Origin: Pseudonocardia broussonetiae
Lineage (GTDB): Bacteria; Actinomycetota; Actinomycetes; Mycobacteriales; Pseudonocardiaceae
Direction of reading: 5' to 3'
Length of the DNA: 64,000 bases
NCBI RefSeq assembly: GCF_013155125.1
Contig: NZ_CP053564.1
Span: 5,959,501-6,023,500, forward strand
Numbering within the stretch: the first letter of the stretch is position 1; every line of letters begins with the position of its first letter. Made by a program: the position numbers and the translations under genes. Of the stretch, positions 17,343 to 24,394 are shown piece by piece. The notes below the pieces were generated by a model that was not told where the DNA came from, did not search any database, and worked only from the letters and a program-made list of their open reading frames with translations.

Positions 17343-18432
17343 GTGTCCTGAGTCAGAGATTCGCTGGCAGTAGTGGGCGAGGCTGTCGAGGATCTCGTCG
17401 GCGGTCTTGTGCCAGATGAATGGTTTCGGGTTCTCGTTCCACATCGTGGTCCAGGTGCGGATCGCGGCGACGAGTTCCTTGGTAGAACGGTGCGTGCCCC
17501 GGCGCAGCCAGCGGTGGGTGAGCTCGGCGAACCAGCGCTCGACGAGGTTGAGCCAGCTGCTGTAGGTCGGGGTGAAGTGCAGGACGAACCGGGGGTGTCG
17601 GGCCAGCCAGCGCTTGATCATCGGGGTCTTGTGGGTGGAGCTGTTGTCCACGATCACGTGCACCGCCAGGTCGGCGGGTACCGAGCGGTCGATCAGGGCC
17701 AGGAAGCGGCGGAACTCCTCGGCCCGGTGCCGCACGGTCAAACGAGGTCAGCACGTTGCCCGAGGCGACGTCGAGGGCGGCGTAGAGGTTCGTGGTGCCG
17801 TGCCGGATGTAGTCGTGGGTGGCCCGAGCCGGCGTCCCGGGCAGCATCGGCAGCACCGGCGCGGTCCGGTCCAGCGCCTGGATCTGGGTCTTCTCGTCCA
17901 CGCACAGCACCACCGCCGCGTCGGGCGGGTTCAGATACAACCCGACGACGTCGCGGACTTTGTCGATGAACTGCGGGTCCGGGGACAGCTTGAACGACTC
18001 GACCTGATGGGGTTTGAGACCGAACGCCCGCCAGATCCGCGACACCGCGGACTGGCTCATCCCGGTCGCCGCGGCCATCGACCTCGTCGACCAGTGCGTC
18101 GCATCGCGCGGGGTCTGCTCGAGGGTGGCCACGATGACCCGCTCGACATCGGCGTCGGTGATCGTGCGAGGCGCTCCCGGTCGGGGTTCGTCCCACAGCC
18201 CGTCGATCCCGTCGGCGACGAACCGGGCCCGCCATTTCCCGACCGTCACCTTGTGACAGCCCAGCTTTTCCGCGATCTCGGTGTTCGACAACCCGTCCGC
18301 CGCGGCCAGCACGATCTTGCACCGCAGCGCCAGAGCCTGCGCCGAACTCGGCCGCCGCGCCCACCGCTCCAACACCTCACGGTCCTCGACGCCGAGCACC
18401 ACCACCGCCACCGGCCGACCCCGTACCGCCAC
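17340..18432 (-). pseudogene. IS630 transposase, frameshifted
   Basis: The N-terminal part carries a helix-turn-helix region (ALALRCKIVLAAADGLSNTE, then LGCHKVTVGKWR) and the first catalytic aspartate in VVLCVDEKTQIQ. The frame breaks at 17740-17742 (AAA on the plus strand where AA is expected). The rest continues in another frame with HVIVDNSSTHKTP (second Asp) and YSSWLNLVERWFAELT (Glu), completing the DDE triad. It is either a mutated copy or one expressed by +1 frameshifting. The downstream frame runs through the inverted repeat and stops at a TAG formed by the TA target and the next flanking base. Confidence 0.85.
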
Positions 18433-18512
18433 CGCCGCCTCCCCTCGTCACCGACGACAGGAGTCTGCACCGCGACAGCGTTTAACTGAGGGATTTCCGA
18501 CTCAGGACACTA
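17341..18512 (-). mobile_element. IS630-family insertion sequence
   Basis: A 1168-base element (17343-18510) flanked by TA target duplications at 17341-17342 and 18511-18512, the target used by IS630/Tc1-mariner elements. The terminal inverted repeats are GTGTCCTGAGTCAGAGATTC and GTGTCCTGAGTCGGAAATCC, matching at 17 of 20 positions. It encodes one transposase on the minus strand, split by a frameshift. It landed in the last TA of palindromic repeat copy 2. Confidence 0.92.
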
Positions 18513-19151
18513 GGCGGCCGCGCGCTTGCCCCCGTCGGGCACCGCCACGGCGAGGCGGTAGGACGAGGACCGGGTGGTGCCCAGGGTGACGAGCTCCACG
18601 ACCTGGAGGTCGGCGGCGGCCAGCACCCGGCGGAACTCGTCCTCGTAGGTGACCGTGCCGAAGTCGATCGTGGTGACGTGGCGCATCAGCGGCTTGACCT
18701 TCTCCCGCAGCGGCGAGCGCCGGTGGTGGAAGGTCTGGGTGAAGAACAGCTGGCCCTCGGGCGCGAGCAGGCCGGAGACGTGGCGCAGCGCGGCGACCGG
18801 GTCGGGCAGCAGCATCAGGCTGGCGCTGAAGTAGGCGGCGTCGTAGGGGCCGTCGCGGTGGTCGTACACCGACTCCAGCTTCGGCGTGACGTGCTCCGAG
18901 AGCCCGGCGCGGGCCATCTCCTCGACGCAGCGGCAGAGGTAGTCGCGGTCGATGTCGAGACCCGTGATCTGCAGGTTCTTCCGCCGGACGGTCTCACCGC
19001 CGCGGGCGAGCGCGGTGCCGGTGCCGATGCCGACGTCGAGGATGCGGGCGCCGTCGGGGAGCCGTTCGAACACGGCGCGGTACCAGCCGGCCGTGAGGCC
19101 CGTGATCGCGCGGTCGTACAACCAGCCACGCACGGCGGCTCGTGTGGGCAC
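18510..19151 (-). CDS. class I SAM-dependent methyltransferase
   Basis: A 213-residue Rossmann methyltransferase with motif I ILDVGIGTGTAL, an acidic ribose-binding position in ITGLDIDRDYL and PYDAAYFSASLMLLPDP as the motif IV-V region. The N-terminal WLYDRAITGLTAGWYRAVFE resembles phospholipid or quinone methyltransferases, but I cannot name a substrate. Its TAG stop falls within the TA target duplication of the IS630 element, which therefore left the gene intact. Confidence 0.8.
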   Translation of the reverse strand: MPTRAAVRGWLYDRAITGLTAGWYRAVFERLPDGARILDVGIGTGTALARGGETVRRKNLQITGLDIDRDYLCRCVEEMARAGLSEHVTPKLESVYDHRDGPYDAAYFSASLMLLPDPVAALRHVSGLLAPEGQLFFTQTFHHRRSPLREKVKPLMRHVTTIDFGTVTYEDEFRRVLAAADLQVVELVTLGTTRSSSYRLAVAVPDGGKRAAA

Positions 19152-19158
19152 CCGCGGC

Positions 19159-19407
19159 TCAGTCGTCGCCGCCGGGCCGCAGCCCGTCGAAGATCTTCTT
19201 GCAGTCCGGGCAGACCGGGGAGCCGGGCTTGGGCGAGCGCGTGACCGGGAACGTCTCCCCGCACAGGGCCTGCACCATGTTGCCCAGCACCGCGCTCTCG
19301 GCGATCCGGTTCTTCTTGACGTAGTGGAACATCTTGGGCTCGTCGGTGCCCGTGCTGTCGGTGCCCTCGGGCCGCGTCTCGACGTCGGGCAGAACCTGGG
19401 TCGCCAT
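19159..19407 (-). CDS. DUF3039 family small zinc-binding protein
   Basis: An 82-residue actinobacterial protein of unknown function. FHYVKKNRIAESAVLGNMVQALCGE followed by CPDCKKIF is the family signature, and the CGE plus CPDC cysteines probably bind zinc. I start at MATQVLPD (19407). An ATG three codons upstream (19416) is possible. Either start leaves almost no space before the divergent psuG start. Confidence 0.82.
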   Translation of the reverse strand: MATQVLPDVETRPEGTDSTGTDEPKMFHYVKKNRIAESAVLGNMVQALCGETFPVTRSPKPGSPVCPDCKKIFDGLRPGGDD

Positions 19408-19417
19408 GTCGTCCATG

Positions 19418-20344
19418 ATGCCCCACGTGTCCCGTTCCGTCTCGTTCCCCGCCCTGTCCCGTGACGTGGCCGACGCGCTCGCGTCCGGCGGTGCCGTCGT
19501 CGCGCTGGAGAGCACGATCCTCGCGCACGGCCTGCCCGCGCCGCAGAACCGCGACGCCGCCGACGAGCTGGAGGAGGAGGTGCGCGCGCACGGCGCGGTG
19601 CCGGCGACGGTCGCCGTGCTCGACGGGGTGCCGCGCGTCGGGCTCAACGCCGCCGAGCTCGACCGCGTCTGCGGCGGCGATCTCGACAAGCTCTCGGTCC
19701 GCGACCTCGGCGTCGCCGTCGGCCTCGGCCGCGACGGCGCCACGACGGTGGCCGCCACCGCCGCGCTCGCCGCGGCCGCGGGCGTGCCCCTCTTCGCCAC
19801 CGGCGGGCTGGGCGGGGTGCACCGCGGGGCGCGCGACACCTGGGACGTCTCGGCCGACCTCGCCGCGCTCGCCCGAACCGGTGTGCTCGTCGTGTGCTCC
19901 GGGGTGAAGTCGATCCTCGACGTCGCCGCCACCCTCGAGGTGCTGGAGACCGAGTCGGTGCCCGTGCTGGGCTACGGCACCGACGCCTTCCCCGGCTTCT
20001 ACCGCCGCGACTCCGGCCACGCCGTGCCGTGGCGCGTCGACTCCCCCGCCGAGGCCGCCGCCGTCTGGCGCGCCCACCGCGACCTCTCCCCCGGCGTCGG
20101 TGCGGTGCTGGCCCAGCCCGTGCCCGTCGACGACGAGCTCGACGCCGCCCTGCACGACCGCCTGCTGACCGAGGGGCTCGCGCTGCTGGCCGAGCGCGGG
20201 ATCACCGGCAAGGACGTCACGCCGGCCCTGCTGGAGCACTTCCACGCCGGCAGCGACGGCGCGAGCCTGCGCACGAACCTCGCCCTGGTGCGCGCGAACG
20301 CCGGGCTGGCCGCGCGGGTGGCCGTGGCGCTGGCCGGAGGGTGA
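19418..20344 (+). CDS. psuG: pseudouridine-5'-phosphate glycosidase
   Basis: About 308 residues. The enzyme cleaves pseudouridine 5'-phosphate to uracil and ribose 5-phosphate. Diagnostic segments are VALESTILAHGLPAPQN near the N-terminus, FATGGLGGVHRGA and VVCSGVKSILDVAATLE. The start is one of the ATGs at 19415/19418 or the GTG at 19427; the frame is open further upstream but is not credible there. It is followed by the kinase gene with a GTGA overlap, the usual psuG-psuK pairing. Confidence 0.9.
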   Translation: MPHVSRSVSFPALSRDVADALASGGAVVALESTILAHGLPAPQNRDAADELEEEVRAHGAVPATVAVLDGVPRVGLNAAELDRVCGGDLDKLSVRDLGVAVGLGRDGATTVAATAALAAAAGVPLFATGGLGGVHRGARDTWDVSADLAALARTGVLVVCSGVKSILDVAATLEVLETESVPVLGYGTDAFPGFYRRDSGHAVPWRVDSPAEAAAVWRAHRDLSPGVGAVLAQPVPVDDELDAALHDRLLTEGLALLAERGITGKDVTPALLEHFHAGSDGASLRTNLALVRANAGLAARVAVALAGG

Positions 20345-21186
20345 CCCCGGTCGTCGTCGTCGGCGACCTGGGCGTCGACGTGCTCGTGACGCCGTCGACG
20401 CCACCCGTCCCCGGGGCCGACGTCCCCGCCCGCATCCGGACGACGGCGGGCGGGGCGGGCGCGAACACCGCCGCCTGGCTCGCCCACCTCGGCGCGCCGG
20501 TGACGCTCGTGGCCCGCGTCGGCGACGACGGGCCCGGACGGGCGGCGGTGGCCGAGCTGGGGGCGTCCGGGGTGCGGGTGGCCGCGGCGGTGGACCCGGA
20601 CGCGCCGACGTGCACGGTCGTCGTCCTGCTCGACGGCGACCGCACGATGCTGTCCGACCGCGGTGCCGCCGCCCGCCTCTCCCCCGACGACCTGCCGCCG
20701 CTCACCGGACGCGGGCACCTGCACCTGTCCGGGTACGTGCTGCTCGACCCGCCGTCGCGCCCCGCGGGCCTGGCCGCGCTGGCCGCCGCGCGCGCCGCCG
20801 GGTGGACGACCTCGGTCGACCCCCAGGCCGCGCCGGCGCTGACGCCGGAGTTCCTGCGGTGGGTGCGCGGGGTCGACCTGCTGCTGCCCAACGCCGACGA
20901 GCTCGCCGCGCTGGGCGGGTCGGCGCGGGCGCTGCTCGACGTGGTCGGCGCCGTGGCCGTCACCGACGGGGGGCGCGGGGCGCGCTGGGTCGACCGTTCC
21001 GGGACCTGGTCGGTCGTGCCGCGGGCCGTCACCCCGGTCGACCCGACGGGCGCCGGCGACGCGTTCGACGCCGGGCTGCTGGCCGCCCGGCTGGCGGGCG
21101 CGGGCCCGGAGGAGGCGCTGGCGGCCGGTTGCGCCGCCGGCGCTGCCGCCGTGCGGCACCCGGGCGCCCGGCCCCTCACACCCTGA
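20341..21186 (+). CDS. psuK: PfkB-family kinase, probable pseudouridine kinase
   Basis: A 281-residue ribokinase-fold protein. AGGAGANTAAWLAHLG is the first PfkB motif and DPTGAGDAFDAGLL the second, containing the catalytic aspartate. It would phosphorylate pseudouridine for PsuG. The substrate is inferred from gene order. GTG start at 20341 overlaps the psuG stop. It converges on the minus-strand operon that ends at 21176, overlapping it by 11 bases. Confidence 0.85.
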   Translation: MTPVVVVGDLGVDVLVTPSTPPVPGADVPARIRTTAGGAGANTAAWLAHLGAPVTLVARVGDDGPGRAAVAELGASGVRVAAAVDPDAPTCTVVVLLDGDRTMLSDRGAAARLSPDDLPPLTGRGHLHLSGYVLLDPPSRPAGLAALAAARAAGWTTSVDPQAAPALTPEFLRWVRGVDLLLPNADELAALGGSARALLDVVGAVAVTDGGRGARWVDRSGTWSVVPRAVTPVDPTGAGDAFDAGLLAARLAGAGPEEALAAGCAAGAAAVRHPGARPLTP

Positions 21187-21502
21187 GGTGGCCCAGGTCG
21201 ACGAGGACCACCGCGCTCAGGTTGGGGGTGCGCGAGCAGGTCGGCTGCACCTGCGGACCACCGGAGTAGTGGCGGCGCAGCTCCTCGGAGAACCCGACGG
21301 CACCGACCTGCGCCCCGCGGTCCCCCAGCAGGTCCAGCGCCACCTGCAGCTCCGAGCGCGTCACCTCGGCCCGCCAGAGCCGCTGGGTGACGACCAGCGC
21401 GTCGCCGTCGACCTCCACCCGCAGCGTCGAGCTCCCGACGAGCGGGCGCACGGTCCGGCCACCGCGGTAGCGGTCCAGCACCGAGGCCCAGTCGAGACTC
21501 AT
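21176..21502 (-). CDS. small DW-RY family protein C
   Basis: A 108-residue protein of unknown function and the most divergent of three paralogues here. It shares the opening MSLDWASVLDRYRGG, the central TLRV segment, RLWR, and an ending in DLGHLRV, compared with DLGYLE/D in the other two. I see no catalytic motif, signal peptide or membrane segment. It is the last gene of the fmd/tubulin-like operon, overlapping its neighbour's stop by four bases, and its 3' end overlaps psuK. Confidence 0.65.
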   Translation of the reverse strand: MSLDWASVLDRYRGGRTVRPLVGSSTLRVEVDGDALVVTQRLWRAEVTRSELQVALDLLGDRGAQVGAVGFSEELRRHYSGGPQVQPTCSRTPNLSAVVLVDLGHLRV

Positions 21503-21798
21503 TCCAGGTAGCCCAGGTCCTTGAGCACGTGCGCCGCCGACGTCGCCCGCACGTCGGCCACCAGCGCCCGGTACTCCTCGACGAAGAGCCCGGCGTGCCG
21601 GCTCATCCGGTCGGACTCGATCAGCCCGGCGGCCTTCTCCAGGTGCTCGCGCGCGAGCACGTCGCGCCACAGCGAGTTGCGGATGTGCACGCCGGTGTCG
21701 TCGACCCCGGTGATCTCCAGCGTCTTGCCGCCCGCGACCGTCGGGATCCTCACCCCGCCGTCGTAGCGGTCCATGACCCGTGTCCAGTCCAGTGGCAC
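21499..21798 (-). CDS. small DW-RY family protein B
   Basis: A 99-residue protein, clear paralogue of 24095-24394. Shared features are DW-x2-V-x2-RY near the N-terminus, G-x-TL-x(2)TG around residue 30, SLWRD/RLWKD, AREHLEKA/TRAHLEKA, and the terminal LKDLGYL. The distribution suggests a small alpha/beta adaptor, but that is a guess. GTG start at 21798 lies two bases after the stop of the previous gene. The second copy of this family lies between the two tubulin-like genes, so partnership with those proteins is likely. Confidence 0.7.
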   Translation of the reverse strand: MPLDWTRVMDRYDGGVRIPTVAGGKTLEITGVDDTGVHIRNSLWRDVLAREHLEKAAGLIESDRMSRHAGLFVEEYRALVADVRATSAAHVLKDLGYLE

Positions 21799-21800
21799 CG

Positions 21801-22310
21801 TCAGCCCCTCTCCACCCGCACCGGCGCCGTGCCGGGTCGGACCAGCTCCTCCACGTGCGCGAGCATCGCCTCGTGGCGGCCCTCGGCCAGTGCCACGTCG
21901 CACGACAGCACCGCCGCGAGCTCCTCGACGTCACCTCCGCGCAGGCAGGTCACCACGAAGGGCTCGCGGTGCTCCTGGGGCAGGTCCGCGATCCGGTCGC
22001 GCAGCTCGGGCCAGCCGCACACGACGGCCAGCCCACCGGCGTCGGCCGTGGCGATCAGCCCCTCGGCCAGCTTCGCGATCCGGCCGGAGAACGGCAGCCC
22101 GAAGTACCGGAACACCGCGGGTCGGGCCACCATCCCCGCGACCACCTGCACGCTCACCTGCTCGGCCAGCGTCGGATCGGCGAGGCGGTGGGTGCAGGTG
22201 AACCGCACGGCCTCGAAGAGCGCACCGACCCGGCCGAGCCACTCGTCGAACTCCTGCGCGCAGTCCGCCCCGGTCACGGCGTCGGGGGCCCTGTCTCCCA
22301 TGGCGGGCAT
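21801..22310 (-). CDS. unknown protein in the fmd/tubulin-like operon
   Basis: A 169-residue, mostly helical, soluble protein that I do not recognise. A segment HRLADPTLAEQVSVQVVAG faintly resembles the region-2 helices of small sigma factors or their relatives, but no promoter-binding second domain is evident. GLPFSGRIAKLAEG and ADLPQEHREPFVV follow. Start ATG at 22310 has AGGAG seven bases upstream. It lies between the first tubulin-like protein and two small paralogues, with 69 bases before it and 2 after it. Confidence 0.6.
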   Translation of the reverse strand: MPAMGDRAPDAVTGADCAQEFDEWLGRVGALFEAVRFTCTHRLADPTLAEQVSVQVVAGMVARPAVFRYFGLPFSGRIAKLAEGLIATADAGGLAVVCGWPELRDRIADLPQEHREPFVVTCLRGGDVEELAAVLSCDVALAEGRHEAMLAHVEELVRPGTAPVRVERG

Positions 22311-22379
22311 GGCTGTCTCCTGGGCGTGGCGGAGGGGACAGGGCCGGCCGGCGCCGAGCGCCGGCCGGCCCGGTACCGG

Positions 22380-24035
22380 TCAGGGGGTCGGGACGACCGT
22401 CTTGACCATCATCGCGATGTGCTCGGCCTGCACGATGGTGACGTCCTTCGAGATCGGGGCGTCGCCGCGGATGGCCTCGTGCGGGATGACGACCCAGCAC
22501 GCGCAGCCCCAGATGCACTCGCCCGCCATGCCGTCGAACCGGATCGACTGCTCGGACAGGAGCACGCCGAGGTCGAGGAGCCAGGAGTGCATCATCAGCT
22601 TCTCGTCCCACGACTCGATCGCGTCGTAGGCGTCGCGGGCCGCGTAGAAGGCCGTGAAGTCGGTCTTCGCCACACCCGGGATGATGATGTTCGAGTACGC
22701 GGTCAGCTCGTCGAAGAACTCGCCGACCGAGGTGTTGACCGTGCCGTCGTCACCGTCGAGGACGAAGCCCTGCAGCGTCTCCTTGAGCTTGGTCTCCAGC
22801 GTCTCGTTCCACAGCTCGCGCGGAGCCACGGTGTGCGCCTCGATGTAGTCGGTCTTGAAACCCTCCTTGAGGCCCGACCACTGCGGGATGTAGCCGATCC
22901 ACTTGCTGACGACCGCGCGCCACTTGCTGCGCGGCTCGCCGGGCAGCACCTCCACGCCCGGGTGGGTGTACTTCGCGACGTCGAAGACCGTCCACGTGCG
23001 GTCGCCGGAGATGTTGCGCTCGTGCGGGGCCCCGGTGAAGCCCATCGGGCGCAGCATCTTGAACAGCAGGCGGCCGTAGTCCTGCACGACGAAGCGCATG
23101 AAGGAGTCGTTCACGAACTTCCGCGTGACGCCCTTGCGGAGCGCGTCGCGGATCGCCGGCCTGCCGGTCTTCGTGTACGAGCCCAGGCGCTGCCAGGAGT
23201 GCTCCTGCGGCAGCGCGAAGAAGCCGCCGGTGAACGGGTTCTTGTAGAGGTCGCCCCACACCGCCATGACGCCCTGGTTCTTGGCGTCGTCGAGCATGCA
23301 GTCGATCTCGTTCATCGTCGGGTACAGCGCGGCGTCGCCGCCGACGTGCGCCTCGTCGCCGGAGAACGGCATGGCCGCCACGCCGACCACCGGGATGCGG
23401 CGGCCGAGCTTGACGTTGGACAGGTGCCGCGCCAGGTCGACGACCATGCCCGATCCGGTGCCGCCGGACAGGGAGAAGAACACGAGCACGAGCGACGGGA
23501 GCTTGGTCTGGTTGATGCTCGCGACGAAGTCGTCGAGCTCCTTCTCCAGCGACTTGTCCTCGCCGTAGTAGTAGTGCCCGTAGATGGCCTTGGCGATGGC
23601 GCGGGGGATGGAGTCCCCGGCCTTCGGCATCTCGGTGTCGCTGGGCAACCACGGCTCGTAGTTCGGGTTCCAGTAGTACCGGGGGTACTCCATCTTGAGG
23701 TACTCGCGCCAGCGGTTGAGGCTGGTCATGAGGTCCTTCTTCTCCGGCACGTCCAGCGACACGGTGCGGACCTGGGCCCGCTCGGTCGGGATGCCGCGCT
23801 CCGCGAGGCGCTGGTCGAAGCCGCTCACGTACTCCTTGAGCTCGTGCTGGTCCTGGTCGCCGATGTCGATCGAGAGGCCGGTGAACCGGGCGCGCGGGTC
23901 CTCCAGCATGTCCTCGATCTCGCCGGTGCGCAGCAGCGCCTCCACCATGTAGGCACCCATCTTGCCGATGCCGATCGCGTGGATGCAGTGCGGCGACTGC
24001 GCGCCGGTCGCACTGTGGTACATGGACAGTCCCAT
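22380..24035 (-). CDS. tubulin/FtsZ-like protein with intact nucleotide loop
   Basis: A 551-residue protein of the bacterial tubulin-like group. AIGIGKMGAYM (20-30) fits the N-terminal glycine loop (T1), and FFSLSGGTGSGMVVD (187-200) contains the tubulin signature GGTGSG at 191-196. Between them is EYPRYYWNPNYEPWLP (116-131), shared word for word with the paralogue at 24394-25881. MAVWGDLYKNPFTGGFF follows the core. The C-terminus carries GECIWGCACWVV with a C-x3-C-x-C pattern (507-513). Predicted role: GTP-binding, possibly polymerising partner of the second protein. No membrane segment. AGGAGG precedes the start. Function in amide metabolism is unknown. Confidence 0.72.
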   Translation of the reverse strand: MGLSMYHSATGAQSPHCIHAIGIGKMGAYMVEALLRTGEIEDMLEDPRARFTGLSIDIGDQDQHELKEYVSGFDQRLAERGIPTERAQVRTVSLDVPEKKDLMTSLNRWREYLKMEYPRYYWNPNYEPWLPSDTEMPKAGDSIPRAIAKAIYGHYYYGEDKSLEKELDDFVASINQTKLPSLVLVFFSLSGGTGSGMVVDLARHLSNVKLGRRIPVVGVAAMPFSGDEAHVGGDAALYPTMNEIDCMLDDAKNQGVMAVWGDLYKNPFTGGFFALPQEHSWQRLGSYTKTGRPAIRDALRKGVTRKFVNDSFMRFVVQDYGRLLFKMLRPMGFTGAPHERNISGDRTWTVFDVAKYTHPGVEVLPGEPRSKWRAVVSKWIGYIPQWSGLKEGFKTDYIEAHTVAPRELWNETLETKLKETLQGFVLDGDDGTVNTSVGEFFDELTAYSNIIIPGVAKTDFTAFYAARDAYDAIESWDEKLMMHSWLLDLGVLLSEQSIRFDGMAGECIWGCACWVVIPHEAIRGDAPISKDVTIVQAEHIAMMVKTVVPTP

Positions 24036-24094
24036 TGCGGATCCTCCTGTTTCGGGCGTGCGTCAGCGCGGTACGTCCTGGTGGGTGCGGACGG

Positions 24095-24394
24095 TCAGTC
24101 GAGGTAGCCGAGGTCCTTGAGGATGGTGGCGGCCGTCGTCGGCCGTTCGTCGGCGATGTAGGTGCGGTAGTGGTCGATGACGTCGCCGTAGTTGCGGGTC
24201 ATCTTCCCCTCGTCGAGCAGCGTCATCGCCTTCTCGAGGTGGGCGCGGGTGATTCGGTCCTTCCAGAGCCGGTGCGAGACGTAGACGTAGCCCTCGTCGG
24301 CGCCGGTGACCTTGAGCGTGCGGGCCCCCGGCATCGACGGGAGCTCGGCACCGTCCCGGTAGCGCGTGACGACGTCGGCCCAGTCGGTGGCCAT
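24095..24394 (-). CDS. small DW-RY family protein A
   Basis: A 99-residue soluble protein, paralogue of B (21499-21798) and more distantly C (21176-21502). It opens MATDWADVVTRYRDG, has TLKVTG, RLWKDRITRAHLEKA and ends LKDLGYLD. Its ATG overlaps the stop of the second tubulin-like gene by one base (TGATG), and the first tubulin-like gene follows 59 bases on. No enzymatic motif. A cognate binding partner or regulator of the tubulin-like proteins is the simplest reading, by position only. Confidence 0.7.
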   Translation of the reverse strand: MATDWADVVTRYRDGAELPSMPGARTLKVTGADEGYVYVSHRLWKDRITRAHLEKAMTLLDEGKMTRNYGDVIDHYRTYIADERPTTAATILKDLGYLD

